NCBI RefSeq assembly: GCF_040096455.1
Contig: NZ_JBBMER010000009.1
Coordinates: forward strand, 1 to 64,000
Length of the DNA stretch: 64,000 nt
From: Lachnospira rogosae
GTDB taxonomy: Bacteria > Bacillota > Clostridia > Lachnospirales > Lachnospiraceae
Reading direction: 5' to 3'
Below are positions 18,397 to 27,604 of the stretch, in pieces. A program made the translations under genes and the position numbers. Each line of letters starts with the position of its first letter. The stretch's first letter is position 1. Below the pieces are notes generated by a model. The model made no database searches, had not been told where the DNA came from, and saw nothing but the letters and a program-made list of their open reading frames with translations.

Positions 18397-20625
18397 ATGA
18401 CACTTAATAAAAGATATAAAAGAAATATTAAAGAAAATCTTTCATTTTATATAGCAGCTTCGATTCTTACGATTGTTGCATTATTGCTGTTTTATCTGTT
18501 TTATATAGCTGGAGTCGGAATAAAATCATATGGAGATAATTTCTTTGTTGATAATAATCTGGAAGATGCAACATTTTCAACATATTTAGAGATACCAGAT
18601 GATAAGATAGCTGATATTGAAAGCAAGTATAACGTAACCTTTGAGAAGGAACATTTTACGAATATTAATGAAGCTGATTATAAAGTGCGGTTATTTAAAG
18701 CCAATAAGAAAATAGACCTTTATGAGGTTATCGATGGCAGGGATATAAGCAGTAATGATGAGATAGTAATATCAAAAGGTTATGCTGTTAATAATAATGT
18801 GGGTATAGGAGATAAAATAGCCATAAGAGGAAAAGATTACACTGTTACGGGATATTTTCTGCGCCCTGATTATCTTTATATGCTTGAAAATACAGATGAC
18901 AGCTACAAGAATATAACATCATTTTTCCTTGCCTATATGACAGATGAGGCGTATGACGAAATAAATTCAAGCTCTTGCCAGTACAAGGTTATATATGGCG
19001 ATGATACGGATAAGAGCCAGTTTAGAAAAGATATGAACGATAGTTATAAAATGAGTGAGTACCTTTCAAAGGAAGACAACCAGCGAATAACAATGGTTGA
19101 CGATCAGGCGATGATGTTTATTGTAATGGCTTATGTATTTCTTGTTACAATTCCATTAATTACGGTGGCACTCATATCTATTATAATTGGAAGAAAGATA
19201 AAGAGCGAGCAGAAGCTTATAGGCACGCTGTCGGCACTTGGTTATAAGAAAAAGCAGCTTATGTGGCATTATGCGGTGCTTGCAATGATACCAGGACTTG
19301 TGGGAGGCGTGCTTGTAAGTGTGATTACAAAGCTTATCCAGCAGCCATATGGTGAGCTGAGTCTTGCAGATTATGAGCCAATGCCAGTGAAATTCGTGCT
19401 TCCTTTATATATTGCACTGCTTGGAATAATTGTTCCAACGCTAATATATATGCTTGAAGCTATGCATAAGGTCAACAAGCTTCTTAAAAAGGATACTGTT
19501 GCTATGTTAAATGGCACGGCTGACGAGAGCAAAATCAAACGCGTTATGGTCGGTAAGAAAGGAAAAGTAAGAAATAAATTTGCAATAAGAAGTATACTAG
19601 CCAATCCGGGAAGAAGCCTTGTTGTGTTCTTAGGTGCATTTCTTGGGGCACTTATGATAACGGTAGCGTTTATGTTCATAGATTCACTTAATAATTTAAT
19701 CGACACCGGTTCAGAGAATATGGGAAGCTTTAAGTACGAGTACATATTGAACAGGCTTGAGGATAAGGATATAGAAAATGTATCATTAGCAGATGTAGAT
19801 AAGCTGGTCATCGGAAGATATGAATACAATGACAGTACATTTATGATTATAGGCACAGATAGTGATGTGAAGTATCTTAATATAGACACAACGGATGGTA
19901 ACCATGCTGACCTTAATGATGGATTTTATATAACAAATGTTATGGCATATTCGTATGGTTGTAAAGCAGGAGATGATTTTACATTTGTTAATCCGACAAC
20001 TATGGAAGAAAAGACCGTGAAAGTTGCGGGAGTAATAAGCAATAATTCACAGAAATTCATTGTATGCAGTCAGGAAAATGCAAGGGAATTACTTGGCTGG
20101 AAGGCGGATACCTACAATGGATTGTTATCTGAAAAGGCATTAAATCTTGGTGATAAAATATCAAAGACAGTTACATCAGAGGATATCAAAGAACAGATGA
20201 ACACGATCCTTGATGAGATGAATTCTATAATATATTCGCTTGCTGTTATAGGCACAATAATATGTGCCGCGGCATTATATGTATCAGTCAATATGCTTGT
20301 GTCAGAGAACAGGCATAATATATCAATGCTTAAGGTGTTAGGCTTTAAGAGCAGGGAGATAAATAGTATGGTGCTTGATGTAAATCATATTATTATACCT
20401 GTAGGAATATTAATAGGAATAGCTGGCGGATATGGAATGATGGTATCTGTATTTAAGATATATTCAGGAATAGAAGGTGTCCTGTATGAACCATATATAT
20501 CACTTAAAAGCATTATTCTTACAGTGCTTATTGTTGTGTGCTGTTACGCATTATCATTGCTTGTGGTAAGAAGAAAGGCAGAAAAGGTTGATATGGTCGA
20601 AAGCCTTAAAGACAACCGTGAGTAG
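18397..20625 (+). CDS. FtsX-like ABC transporter permease
   Basis: This 742-residue membrane protein is the permease partner of the preceding ATPase. A first TM segment (about 18-42) is followed by an extracellular domain of about 200 residues, three TM segments (about 240-360), a second long extracytoplasmic part after a TM near 410-430, and three C-terminal TM helices from about 615. The FtsX/MacB core motifs appear twice (GTLSALGYKKKQLM and SMLKVLGFKSREINS). This two-FtsX-domain layout is typical of Firmicute antibiotic/peptide exporters. No dedicated two-component system is adjacent. Downstream lies a convergent terminator. Confidence 0.9.
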   Translation: MTLNKRYKRNIKENLSFYIAASILTIVALLLFYLFYIAGVGIKSYGDNFFVDNNLEDATFSTYLEIPDDKIADIESKYNVTFEKEHFTNINEADYKVRLFKANKKIDLYEVIDGRDISSNDEIVISKGYAVNNNVGIGDKIAIRGKDYTVTGYFLRPDYLYMLENTDDSYKNITSFFLAYMTDEAYDEINSSSCQYKVIYGDDTDKSQFRKDMNDSYKMSEYLSKEDNQRITMVDDQAMMFIVMAYVFLVTIPLITVALISIIIGRKIKSEQKLIGTLSALGYKKKQLMWHYAVLAMIPGLVGGVLVSVITKLIQQPYGELSLADYEPMPVKFVLPLYIALLGIIVPTLIYMLEAMHKVNKLLKKDTVAMLNGTADESKIKRVMVGKKGKVRNKFAIRSILANPGRSLVVFLGAFLGALMITVAFMFIDSLNNLIDTGSENMGSFKYEYILNRLEDKDIENVSLADVDKLVIGRYEYNDSTFMIIGTDSDVKYLNIDTTDGNHADLNDGFYITNVMAYSYGCKAGDDFTFVNPTTMEEKTVKVAGVISNNSQKFIVCSQENARELLGWKADTYNGLLSEKALNLGDKISKTVTSEDIKEQMNTILDEMNSIIYSLAVIGTIICAAALYVSVNMLVSENRHNISMLKVLGFKSREINSMVLDVNHIIIPVGILIGIAGGYGMMVSVFKIYSGIEGVLYEPYISLKSIILTVLIVVCCYALSLLVVRRKAEKVDMVESLKDNRE

Positions 20626-20722
20626 TCATAATATAAGTATGGCAATATTGTAAAGTTAAATCCTACGCTGGATTTCCAATATGGAAAGTTTGAAATGTTT
20701 TTTGAAACATTATAGATTAAAG

Positions 20723-20828
20723 AAAAACAGTCGGTGTACTAATATTGAATAGTCTCCCTTAAATGACAAGTTCTATAATTCATTTATTACTTAAGGGAAA
20801 GCTTATCAGTATTGCACCGGCTGTTTTT
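20723..20828. terminator. Bidirectional terminator between the permease and prs
   Basis: AAAAACAGTCGGTG (from 20723) pairs with CACCGGCTGTTTTT (to 20828). An inner stem joins CTCCCTTAA and TTAAGGGAA. The A-run on one side and T-run on the other serve both converging genes. Confidence 0.85.
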
Positions 20829-20868
20829 ATATATTCAGATTATGCTGTTATAGAAAAATCATTTGCTA

Positions 20869-22050
20869 TTATTTAGCATATCTTTCATTATATTCTTTAA
20901 CTCTCTTCTGTATTCTGTCAACAGGATTAAGAAGGTCGCTGATTGAAGAGTCGTGGTTAAGTGTATCGATAAGGAGAGCCATATACTTGCTCATATCTAC
21001 ATTGATATACCAAGGCTTAGAAAGAAGTTCGTCTGGCTGGTACACAAGGTTAGTAGTAAGAATCTTATCAATGATACCTTTTTCATAAGCTTCATCAAAC
21101 TTATCGAAACCATTAGTGAAAAGACCGAATGTAGTAGCACAGAATACTCTGCTTGCACCTCTCTTCTTTAACTCAGAAGCAACATCAATCATACTTTCAC
21201 CAGATGAAATCATATCGTCAATAATAATAACGTCCTTGCCTTCTACATTAGTACCAAGGAATTCATGTGCAACGATAGGATTACGTCCGTTGACAATCTT
21301 AGTATAATCTCTTCTCTTATAGAACATACCCATATCAAGACCAAGTACATTGGCAAAGTATACAGCACGTCCCATACCACCCTCATCAGGGCTGATAACC
21401 ATCATATGTTCGCTGTCGATGTGAAGGTCGTCAACACCAAGTAAAAGATACTTGATGAACTGATAAGTACAAGATACTGATTCAAATCCCTTAAGAGGAA
21501 TTGAATTGTGTACTCTAGGGTCATGCGCATCAAATGTGATAATATTTTCAACGCCCATGGCTGTAAGTTCCTGAAGCATAAGTGCACAATCAAGAGATTC
21601 TCTTCCTGATCTTTTGTGCTGTCTGCTTTCATAAAGGAAAGGCATAATAACATTAATTCTTCTTGCCTTTCCACCTGCAGCTGCGATTACTCTCTTAAGG
21701 TCTGCATAGTGATCATCAGGTGACATATGGTTAGTTGTACCACAGAGTGAATATTCAATGCTGTAGTTGCATACGTCAACCATAATATATAAATCATAGC
21801 CACGTATAGAATCGTTAAGGACACCCTTACCTTCTCCTGAACCGAATCTAGGTGTGCTTGCACTTACAACATAGCTGTCTCTTTTGTATCCGCTAAAAGC
21901 AAGATTAGACTGATTCTCATGTTCTCTTTGTTCTCTCCATTGTACAAGGTAATCATCAACCTTTTCGCCCATTTTAGAACAGCTCTTTAATGGTACTATT
22001 CCTAATGTTCCGTATGGAATTGTTGCAGTATGACGTTCGTCTCGTGGCAT
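20869..22050 (-). CDS. prs: Ribose-phosphate pyrophosphokinase (PRPP synthetase)
   Basis: The enzyme makes PRPP from ribose-5-phosphate and ATP for nucleotide, His and Trp synthesis. It contains the catalytic flexible-loop region (FLYESRQHKRSGRESLDC), the divalent-metal and ribose-5-P segments, SPDEGGMGRAVYFAN and the PRPP-binding DDMISSGESMIDVASELKKRGA. At 393 residues it is longer than the usual 310-320, with extra N-terminal sequence; a long form of this kind occurs in Lachnospiraceae as I recall it. The start is placed at the second ATG (22050) because GGAGG lies 8 nt before it; the first ATG (22065) has no such site and includes that GGAGG in its own second codon. It is monocistronic. 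Confidence 0.93.
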   Translation of the reverse strand: MPRDERHTATIPYGTLGIVPLKSCSKMGEKVDDYLVQWREQREHENQSNLAFSGYKRDSYVVSASTPRFGSGEGKGVLNDSIRGYDLYIMVDVCNYSIEYSLCGTTNHMSPDDHYADLKRVIAAAGGKARRINVIMPFLYESRQHKRSGRESLDCALMLQELTAMGVENIITFDAHDPRVHNSIPLKGFESVSCTYQFIKYLLLGVDDLHIDSEHMMVISPDEGGMGRAVYFANVLGLDMGMFYKRRDYTKIVNGRNPIVAHEFLGTNVEGKDVIIIDDMISSGESMIDVASELKKRGASRVFCATTFGLFTNGFDKFDEAYEKGIIDKILTTNLVYQPDELLSKPWYINVDMSKYMALLIDTLNHDSSISDLLNPVDRIQKRVKEYNERYAK

Positions 22051-22208
22051 TGTATTGTCCTCCATTGTATATGATTATAAATATATTGGGATATGGGTAT
22101 TATCACCCACGAATGTATGCGGAGTGCTTTGCATTACCGCATATATATTAATTCGGTTATAGAAGTAATATAAGCATTTACAACTAACTGAATAAACATA
22201 CATAGTTA

Positions 22209-22237
22209 AATATAATCTTAATTACATTATAAGTCAA
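22209..22237 (-). promoter_or_regulatory. prs promoter and structured leader
   Basis: On the minus strand TTGACT (plus coordinates 22232-22237), a 17-bp spacer and TATATT (22209-22214) form a good promoter. The resulting leader of about 150 nt contains two hairpins: an ATGCGG/CCGCAT stem and TGGGT-GATA-ATACCCA, the latter close to the ribosome binding site. Whether these regulate prs is unknown. Confidence 0.6.
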
Positions 22238-22305
22238 TCACTTTAGCATAATTAAAATGATTAAAATGACTTCTACAACTGAAATATAATTAATGATATG
22301 AATTA

Positions 22306-23304
22306 TCAATTCTTAAGCATCTTGGTTCGTTTAAGGTAACGTATATCAGTTCCAAATAATCTTAGAATTGTATATGAGCTTATTATTCTTGAGAATATTC
22401 TTTCTGAGTAGAAATCCTCAATCTGTGAAATTGTAAAATTTGATGATATTATCACACTTTTATTGCGGAGAAGCCTCTCATTAATTACATAAAAAAGTTT
22501 GGAATTAGTGTAAGAGTTGCTGCTTTCCGTACCAAGATCATCAATTATTAACAGGTCACATTCAAGAAAGTAATTAACATCTATATTGTTATCAAGGTTA
22601 CGTCTGAAATCGCTGTTCTCAAAGCATTTAAAGAACTCAGTTGCAGTCAGGTATATCACACTGTGGTAAGTGTCTAATAATTCCTTAGCGATACAGTTGG
22701 CAAGAAATGTCTTTCCAACGCCGGTCTCGCCTGTTAATAACAAGTTAGAGAAACTATTATCAAAGGTCTGTACAAAAGACTGGCATACATCAAGAACTTT
22801 GTGCATATTATTGTAAGGTGTGAGCCCTGTGACAGGATCGACCTGTTTCTTATCGTACCATTCAAATGAAAATGTAGAGAAATTCTCACTTGAAGTTATG
22901 TTCTTAAGGTTAGAGTCTTCATATATAAGGTCAATAGCCTTTTTCTTAAAACAAGAACAACGTGAACCATTAACATAACCGGTATCGTGGCATACCGGAC
23001 ATGTATAGATATCATCAAGATAATCTTTTGGTTTGCCGATTGAGGCGAGTAATTCAGCTTTTCTGGCAATCAGCTTTTTGAGCTTTAAGTTATATTCATC
23101 TAAATCCGTGTCTGATGAATCAGAAACAATACGCCTTGAAGCTTCTTTCATAGAAAGCGTGATTATCTCATTCTCAATTAAACTATATTCAGGACATTTA
23201 TTAACGACTTCGTTATAGCGTTCAGTCTGTAATGCCTGATTATGTGAGCGTATATCGTCATATACACGCATAACTGAGGCATATTGGGTATTGGTAAGCG
23301 GCAT
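22306..23304 (-). CDS. DnaC/DnaI-like helicase loader ATPase
   Basis: The 332-residue AAA+ protein resembles the helicase loader DnaI/DnaC, which delivers DnaB-type helicase at the origin. The N-terminal part has a Cys cluster CPVCHDTGYVNGSRCSCF (about 98-115) as in DnaI. The ATPase core has Walker A GETGVGKT (about 190-197), Walker B LLIIDDLGTE and the sensor SSNFTISQI. It lies 13 bp downstream of the dnaD-like gene in the same operon, so the pair form a primosome loading module. The adjacent DnaA-box cluster strengthens the link to initiation. Confidence 0.9.
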   Translation of the reverse strand: MPLTNTQYASVMRVYDDIRSHNQALQTERYNEVVNKCPEYSLIENEIITLSMKEASRRIVSDSSDTDLDEYNLKLKKLIARKAELLASIGKPKDYLDDIYTCPVCHDTGYVNGSRCSCFKKKAIDLIYEDSNLKNITSSENFSTFSFEWYDKKQVDPVTGLTPYNNMHKVLDVCQSFVQTFDNSFSNLLLTGETGVGKTFLANCIAKELLDTYHSVIYLTATEFFKCFENSDFRRNLDNNIDVNYFLECDLLIIDDLGTESSNSYTNSKLFYVINERLLRNKSVIISSNFTISQIEDFYSERIFSRIISSYTILRLFGTDIRYLKRTKMLKN

Positions 23305-23317
23305 AGTTTAAACCTTT

Positions 23318-24445
23318 CTAGTTATTGTTGCTAAGTAGTGAATTGTACCAGTCATCAGACTTCTTGTCTCTTTGCTGGAAATTGTTAAAACGGTTGTTAG
23401 CTGGCTTTGAAGAAGCTGTCTGTTTAGGCTTTATATTGTTGCCAGCGGCATATGCGGCATCAGCTTTTTTAACATCTTCTAATGAGCTTACATTGGAATT
23501 CTTCCAGTTAGCAAGTATGGTGTCGGCATATTCAAAGCTTGGCTGGTGTATAGCTTTGATTGTCCTGTTGCAGGCCTCAATTATCATATCGGTATCAAAG
23601 CAGTAAGTGTCAGCCCATTTGGCAATCATAGCCTTTTCGTGCTGTGCAGGTTCTCTGTTAGATAGGCCAAATGCTTTCATAATCTGGTATACATAATCTG
23701 TGTGGTTAGAAGTCTCCTCTTTAGCCTCAGCGATTGTATGTATATTCTTGGAAGCCCACGAAAGAGCGACTTTTTCAATGTAGTTAATGCTTTTTTTGTT
23801 GTGTTCTACACAATATTCAAAAAGATATTCAATAAGGTCAGTTGAAAGCTTCAATCCATCGTAGAAATATACAATGGAATTGGTTTCCTTAGTGGAAAGT
23901 GGACGTCCCATATACTGCTCAATAACGAACAGAAGCATTGAAAAGTTGTCATTAGCAAGAAAACCGTTAAGCTGTTCCTTTGAATAGGATACTTTTGAAG
24001 GCTCTGCTGTGTATATAACCTCGGTCTGTTTAATATCAGGCTTGGCAGCTCTCACAGTTTCAGTCTGGTATGAAGAAGTACTATTAACTGAAGCACTTTC
24101 AGCAGCTATTGGGTCAGCCATAGCATTAGCAGCTTGCCCAGTGTGCTTAATATCACGAAGTACAATGTTGGACAGGCCGTTGCCGGGACCATTAAAGGAA
24201 AGTGATATAACATCAAGGCTGTCCCAGTAACGCAGAGCTCTCATAATATCAGCTTCTGTCTGGTTAAATGTATCAGCAAGCAGGGAAATGCTTATGTTAT
24301 TGCTTCGTAACGACATAAGGTGCAGAAGATAAAGGTAAACTTTTACAAATTCACCATTAGCACCAGGAACATACTCGCTGATAAAAATATTAGAAACGGA
24401 TGTGTATCCTTCACTTGATTCTGTTGATAAAATTAAACTACTCAT
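23318..24445 (-). CDS. dnaD: DnaD domain primosome component
   Basis: The 375-residue protein has a winged-helix N-terminal part (about 25-85, FVKVYLYLLHLMSLRSNNISISLLADTFNQTEADIMRALRYW) and, after a low-complexity linker, two DnaD C-terminal domain segments (about 180-330). The C2 signature appears as IMKAFGLSNREPAQHEKAMIAKWAD. DnaD remodels DNA and recruits the helicase loader during initiation and restart. It precedes the dnaC/dnaI-like gene in an operon and has an extended -10 promoter immediately upstream in the DnaA-box region. The N-terminal domain is longer than in B. subtilis DnaD (about 232 aa), as in other clostridial versions. Confidence 0.87.
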   Translation of the reverse strand: MSSLILSTESSEGYTSVSNIFISEYVPGANGEFVKVYLYLLHLMSLRSNNISISLLADTFNQTEADIMRALRYWDSLDVISLSFNGPGNGLSNIVLRDIKHTGQAANAMADPIAAESASVNSTSSYQTETVRAAKPDIKQTEVIYTAEPSKVSYSKEQLNGFLANDNFSMLLFVIEQYMGRPLSTKETNSIVYFYDGLKLSTDLIEYLFEYCVEHNKKSINYIEKVALSWASKNIHTIAEAKEETSNHTDYVYQIMKAFGLSNREPAQHEKAMIAKWADTYCFDTDMIIEACNRTIKAIHQPSFEYADTILANWKNSNVSSLEDVKKADAAYAAGNNIKPKQTASSKPANNRFNNFQQRDKKSDDWYNSLLSNNN

Positions 24446-24508
24446 ATATCTATGTTAATAAGTCTGTAAAGGCAGACTTACCCTCCTTGTTCCCGCTTAT
24501 TTGTGTTC

Positions 24509-24538
24509 ATTATAGCATAGTGGATAATAAATGAAAAG
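24509..24538 (-). promoter_or_regulatory. dnaD promoter with extended -10, overlapped by a DnaA box
   Basis: On the minus strand the extended -10 TGCTATAAT maps to plus 24509-24517, with a weak -35-like TTTTCA about 17 bp further upstream. A DnaA-box-like AGTGGATAA (24519-24527, plus orientation) lies in the spacer, so DnaA binding there could repress or tune dnaD-dnaC. Confidence 0.6.
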
Positions 24539-24701
24539 CAGGTGGTTATCAATGTGGATAATGTGGATAATGTGGATAACTCGTGGATAGAATTAAGAAA
24601 AGTCAGTAAATTGCTGTATTTTTAACAATGTGATTTTTCACAAAAAAATCCACATTCTTAAACCGTGGATAACGGGATAAAAATGTGGATAATGTGGATA
24701 A
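24519..24701 (+). promoter_or_regulatory. DnaA-box cluster
   Basis: The perfect 9-mer TGTGGATAA (complement of TTATCCACA) occurs at 24553-24561, 24562-24570, 24571-24579, 24684-24692 and 24693-24701. Near matches lie at 24519-24527 (AGTGGATAA), 24582-24590 (CGTGGATAG) and 24664-24672 (CGTGGATAA). All read in the same direction. The first three perfect boxes abut head to tail at exactly 9-bp period, and the last two do the same. The DNA between is very AT-rich. Two more perfect boxes lie inside murC (25054-25062, 25936-25944). No dnaA or dnaN gene is nearby, so this is either the origin, a DnaA-titrating cluster or a DnaA-regulated promoter. Confidence 0.85.
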
Positions 24702-24737
24702 CTTTGTTGACAAAATATAAAAATGTGTAAAAAATGG

Positions 24738-26117
24738 CTATTTTAGAAGTTCTTCGCCAATTTTATATACATCTCCGGCCCCCATAGTTATCAACAGGTC
24801 GCCGTTGATACAATTATTTAATAAAAATTTTTCGATGTCCTCAAAAGATTCGTAATAGTAGCAATCTTTGCCTTCTGCTTTAATAAGTTCCATAAGGTCA
24901 GCAGAACTTATGCCAAGATTATCTGTTTCTCTTGCAGGATATATTTTGGCGAGCACAATATTATCAGCAAGGCTTAATGCTTTAGCAAATTCTGGCATCA
25001 AAGCTTTGGTTCTTGAATAAGTATGTGGCTGGAATACGCACCATATTTTATTATGTGGATAATTCTTAGCTGAATTAAGGGTAGCTGTTATCTCATCAGG
25101 GTGGTGTGCATAATCATCAATTACGGTGACACCGTTGAATTCGCCTTTCTTTTCAAATCTTCGGTTAGTACCTGTGAAATGCTTAAGACCGGCCTTGATA
25201 TTGTCTATGCTTATGCCAAGCTTAAAGGCTGCAGCTACAGCTGAAAGTGAATTGTATACATTGTGAAGACCAGGAACTGATAATTCAATTGTTCCACTAT
25301 CTTCTTTATTAATAAGAAGAGTATATGAACAGCAGCCATATTTGTCGTAAGTGATATTTGTTGCACTATACATACTCTTTTCAGGGTCAGAACCAAATGT
25401 TATGACTTCACAGTCAGTATCCTTATAAAAATATTCATAATTGTCTATGTCTGAGTTGATGATAAGTGTTCCGTCAGATGGAAGCTTTTCAGTAAAAAGC
25501 TTGAATGAATGACGTATATCATCAAGGTCTTTGAAAAAATCAAGGTGGTCAGCTTTGACATTAAGTATAATATTGATAGTAGGGTTAAATGATAAGAAGC
25601 TGTTAGTGTATTCGCAGGCTTCTGTAACGAAAAGGTCAGAACGTCCAACTCTTATATTACCGCCTATGCTGTTAAGTATGCCTCCTACCGAGATTGTAGG
25701 GTCAGCATCAGAAGCAAGAAGAATTTCAGTAATCATAGAAGTTGTAGTAGTCTTACCGTGAGTACCAGCTACATTTACTGCGGTATGGTAATTCTTCATA
25801 ATCTGTCCGAGAAGCTCAGCTCTTGTCAGTGTTGGGATACCGGCATCAACAGCAGCTTTAAGTTCAGGATTATCAGGGTGGATTGCGGCTGTGTATACAA
25901 CAAGGTCAATGTCACCTGTGATATTGTCAGCAGACTGTGGATAAGAGATTATACATCCGTCCTGCTGTAATTCAGTTGTTAAATCTGATATATGTGCATC
26001 AGAACCGGATACGGTAAAATGACGATCAAGAAGAATCTTTGCAAGACCGCTCATGCTTATTCCGCCGATTCCGATAAAATGTACATGTATTGGAGTATTA
26101 AAATCAATTGTAAACAT
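24738..26117 (-). CDS. murC: UDP-N-acetylmuramate--L-alanine ligase
   Basis: MurC adds L-alanine to UDP-MurNAc in the cytoplasmic phase of peptidoglycan synthesis. The 459-residue protein has the N-terminal Rossmann GIGGISMSGLAKIL (about 16-29), the ATP-binding GTHGKTTTTSMI near 118, the central NVKADHLDF region, the VIDDYAHHPDEI motif around 330, and the C-terminal FQPHTYSRT motif. It has the normal family length and order. It is transcribed toward the DnaA-box cluster; no other mur gene is adjacent. Confidence 0.96.
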   Translation of the reverse strand: MFTIDFNTPIHVHFIGIGGISMSGLAKILLDRHFTVSGSDAHISDLTTELQQDGCIISYPQSADNITGDIDLVVYTAAIHPDNPELKAAVDAGIPTLTRAELLGQIMKNYHTAVNVAGTHGKTTTTSMITEILLASDADPTISVGGILNSIGGNIRVGRSDLFVTEACEYTNSFLSFNPTINIILNVKADHLDFFKDLDDIRHSFKLFTEKLPSDGTLIINSDIDNYEYFYKDTDCEVITFGSDPEKSMYSATNITYDKYGCCSYTLLINKEDSGTIELSVPGLHNVYNSLSAVAAAFKLGISIDNIKAGLKHFTGTNRRFEKKGEFNGVTVIDDYAHHPDEITATLNSAKNYPHNKIWCVFQPHTYSRTKALMPEFAKALSLADNIVLAKIYPARETDNLGISSADLMELIKAEGKDCYYYESFEDIEKFLLNNCINGDLLITMGAGDVYKIGEELLK

Positions 26118-26257
26118 AGGAATTTCCTTTCTTAAACTAATTCAAGTAAGATTATATGCCTAAAAGCTTTTTTTTTCAAATTGTTTTGTTGTTAAGTACA
26201 TAAAAAATACTGATTAAGAAATTGTACGAAAAATTATCAAAAAAATGCAAAATTATT

Positions 26258-26286
26258 TTTACTTAATGGAAAATATGTGATATAAT
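26258..26286 (+). promoter_or_regulatory. glgC-glgD promoter
   Basis: A perfect TATAAT at 26281-26286 preceded by TGA (extended -10) follows a weak -35-like TTACTT at 26258-26263 with 17-bp spacing. It lies about 45 bp upstream of glgC. Confidence 0.65.
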
Positions 26287-26329
26287 TTATACAACTTAAG
26301 ATAGTAAAATAAACATCAGAGGTGGTAGC

Positions 26330-27604
26330 ATGATTAAAAAAGAAATGATAGCAATGCTGTTAGCTGGTGGACAGGGTAGCAGACTCGGTGTTCTGACGGC
26401 TAAGGTTGCGAAACCAGCAGTAGCATTTGGTGGTAAGTACAGAATAATAGACTTTCCATTAAGCAACTGTATTAACTCAGGAATTGATACTGTAGGTGTC
26501 CTTACACAGTATCGTCCCCTTCGTCTTAATTCCCATATCGGAATAGGTATTCCTTGGGATCTGGACCGCAATGTAGGTGGTGTAACAGTTCTTCCTCCAT
26601 ATGAGAAGAGTACCAATAGTGAATGGTATACAGGAACTGCTAATGCTATCTACCAGAATCTTGAATATATGGAACAGTACAATCCAGAGTATGTTCTTAT
26701 ATTATCTGGCGACCATATTTACAAGATGGATTATAAGATAATGTTAGATTATCACAAGGCTAATAATGCCGATATTACAATTGCAGCTATGCCTGTTCCA
26801 ATTGAGGAAGCAAGCAGATTTGGTATAGTTGTTACCGATTCAGACAACAGAATAACAGAATTTGAAGAAAAGCCAGCTAATCCTAAGAGCAATCTTGCTT
26901 CAATGGGTATCTACATATTTAAGTGGAGTGTATTAAAGGACGCACTTATTAAGCTTAAGGATCAGCAGGAATGTGATTTTGGTAAGCATGTAATTCCGTA
27001 TTGCTTCAATAATAATAAGAGGATATTTGCATACGAATATAACAGTTATTGGAAGGATGTAGGAACATTAAGCTCATATTGGGAAGCTAATATGGAACTT
27101 ATAGATATTATTCCTGTATTTAATCTTTATGAAGAATTCTGGAAGATATATACAAGAACAGATACAATTCCACCACAGTATATTGCGGATAATACATTTA
27201 TAGAGAAGAGTATTATTGGTGATGGAACAGAAGTATATGGAAGAATATATAATTCAGTAATAGGTTCTGGTGTTACTATCGAAGAAGGTGCCGTAGTCAG
27301 AGATTCAATTATTATGAATAATTCTGTTATTGGTAAGAATACAATCGTTAATAAGTCAATAATTGCAGAGGAAGTTGTTATAGGTGACAACGTAGAGCTT
27401 GGTGTAGGAGAAGAAGTACCTAATGTTAAACTTCCTAAGATATATAATTCTGGACTTGTAACAATTGGTGAGTGTTCAGTTGTTCCTGATGGAGTTAAGG
27501 TTGGAAAGAACACAGCTATATCAGGTGTTACAACTGTTGAAGATTATCCAGATGGATTGTTGCCAAGCGGAGGAATTATTATTAAGGCAGGTGAAGTTGA
27601 ATGA
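26330..27604 (+). CDS. glgC: Glucose-1-phosphate adenylyltransferase (catalytic subunit)
   Basis: This enzyme makes ADP-glucose, the committed step of glycogen synthesis. The 424-residue protein has the nucleotidyl-transferase N-terminus LLAGGQGSRLGVLTAKVAKPAVAFGGKYRIIDFPLSN, the catalytic Asp region LILSGDHIYKMDY, the sugar-binding EFEEKPANPKSN and a C-terminal left-handed beta helix with hexapeptide repeats. It overlaps glgD by 4 bp (ATGA), so the two are coupled. GlgC carries the full catalytic motifs and GlgD the degenerate ones, as expected for the GlgC-GlgD heterotetramer of Firmicutes. Confidence 0.97.
   Translation: MIKKEMIAMLLAGGQGSRLGVLTAKVAKPAVAFGGKYRIIDFPLSNCINSGIDTVGVLTQYRPLRLNSHIGIGIPWDLDRNVGGVTVLPPYEKSTNSEWYTGTANAIYQNLEYMEQYNPEYVLILSGDHIYKMDYKIMLDYHKANNADITIAAMPVPIEEASRFGIVVTDSDNRITEFEEKPANPKSNLASMGIYIFKWSVLKDALIKLKDQQECDFGKHVIPYCFNNNKRIFAYEYNSYWKDVGTLSSYWEANMELIDIIPVFNLYEEFWKIYTRTDTIPPQYIADNTFIEKSIIGDGTEVYGRIYNSVIGSGVTIEEGAVVRDSIIMNNSVIGKNTIVNKSIIAEEVVIGDNVELGVGEEVPNVKLPKIYNSGLVTIGECSVVPDGVKVGKNTAISGVTTVEDYPDGLLPSGGIIIKAGEVE

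Noticed and set aside
24519..24701. Definite replication origin
   Set aside because: DnaA boxes alone do not prove it; no dnaA/dnaN nearby and GC skew cannot be judged from the window.
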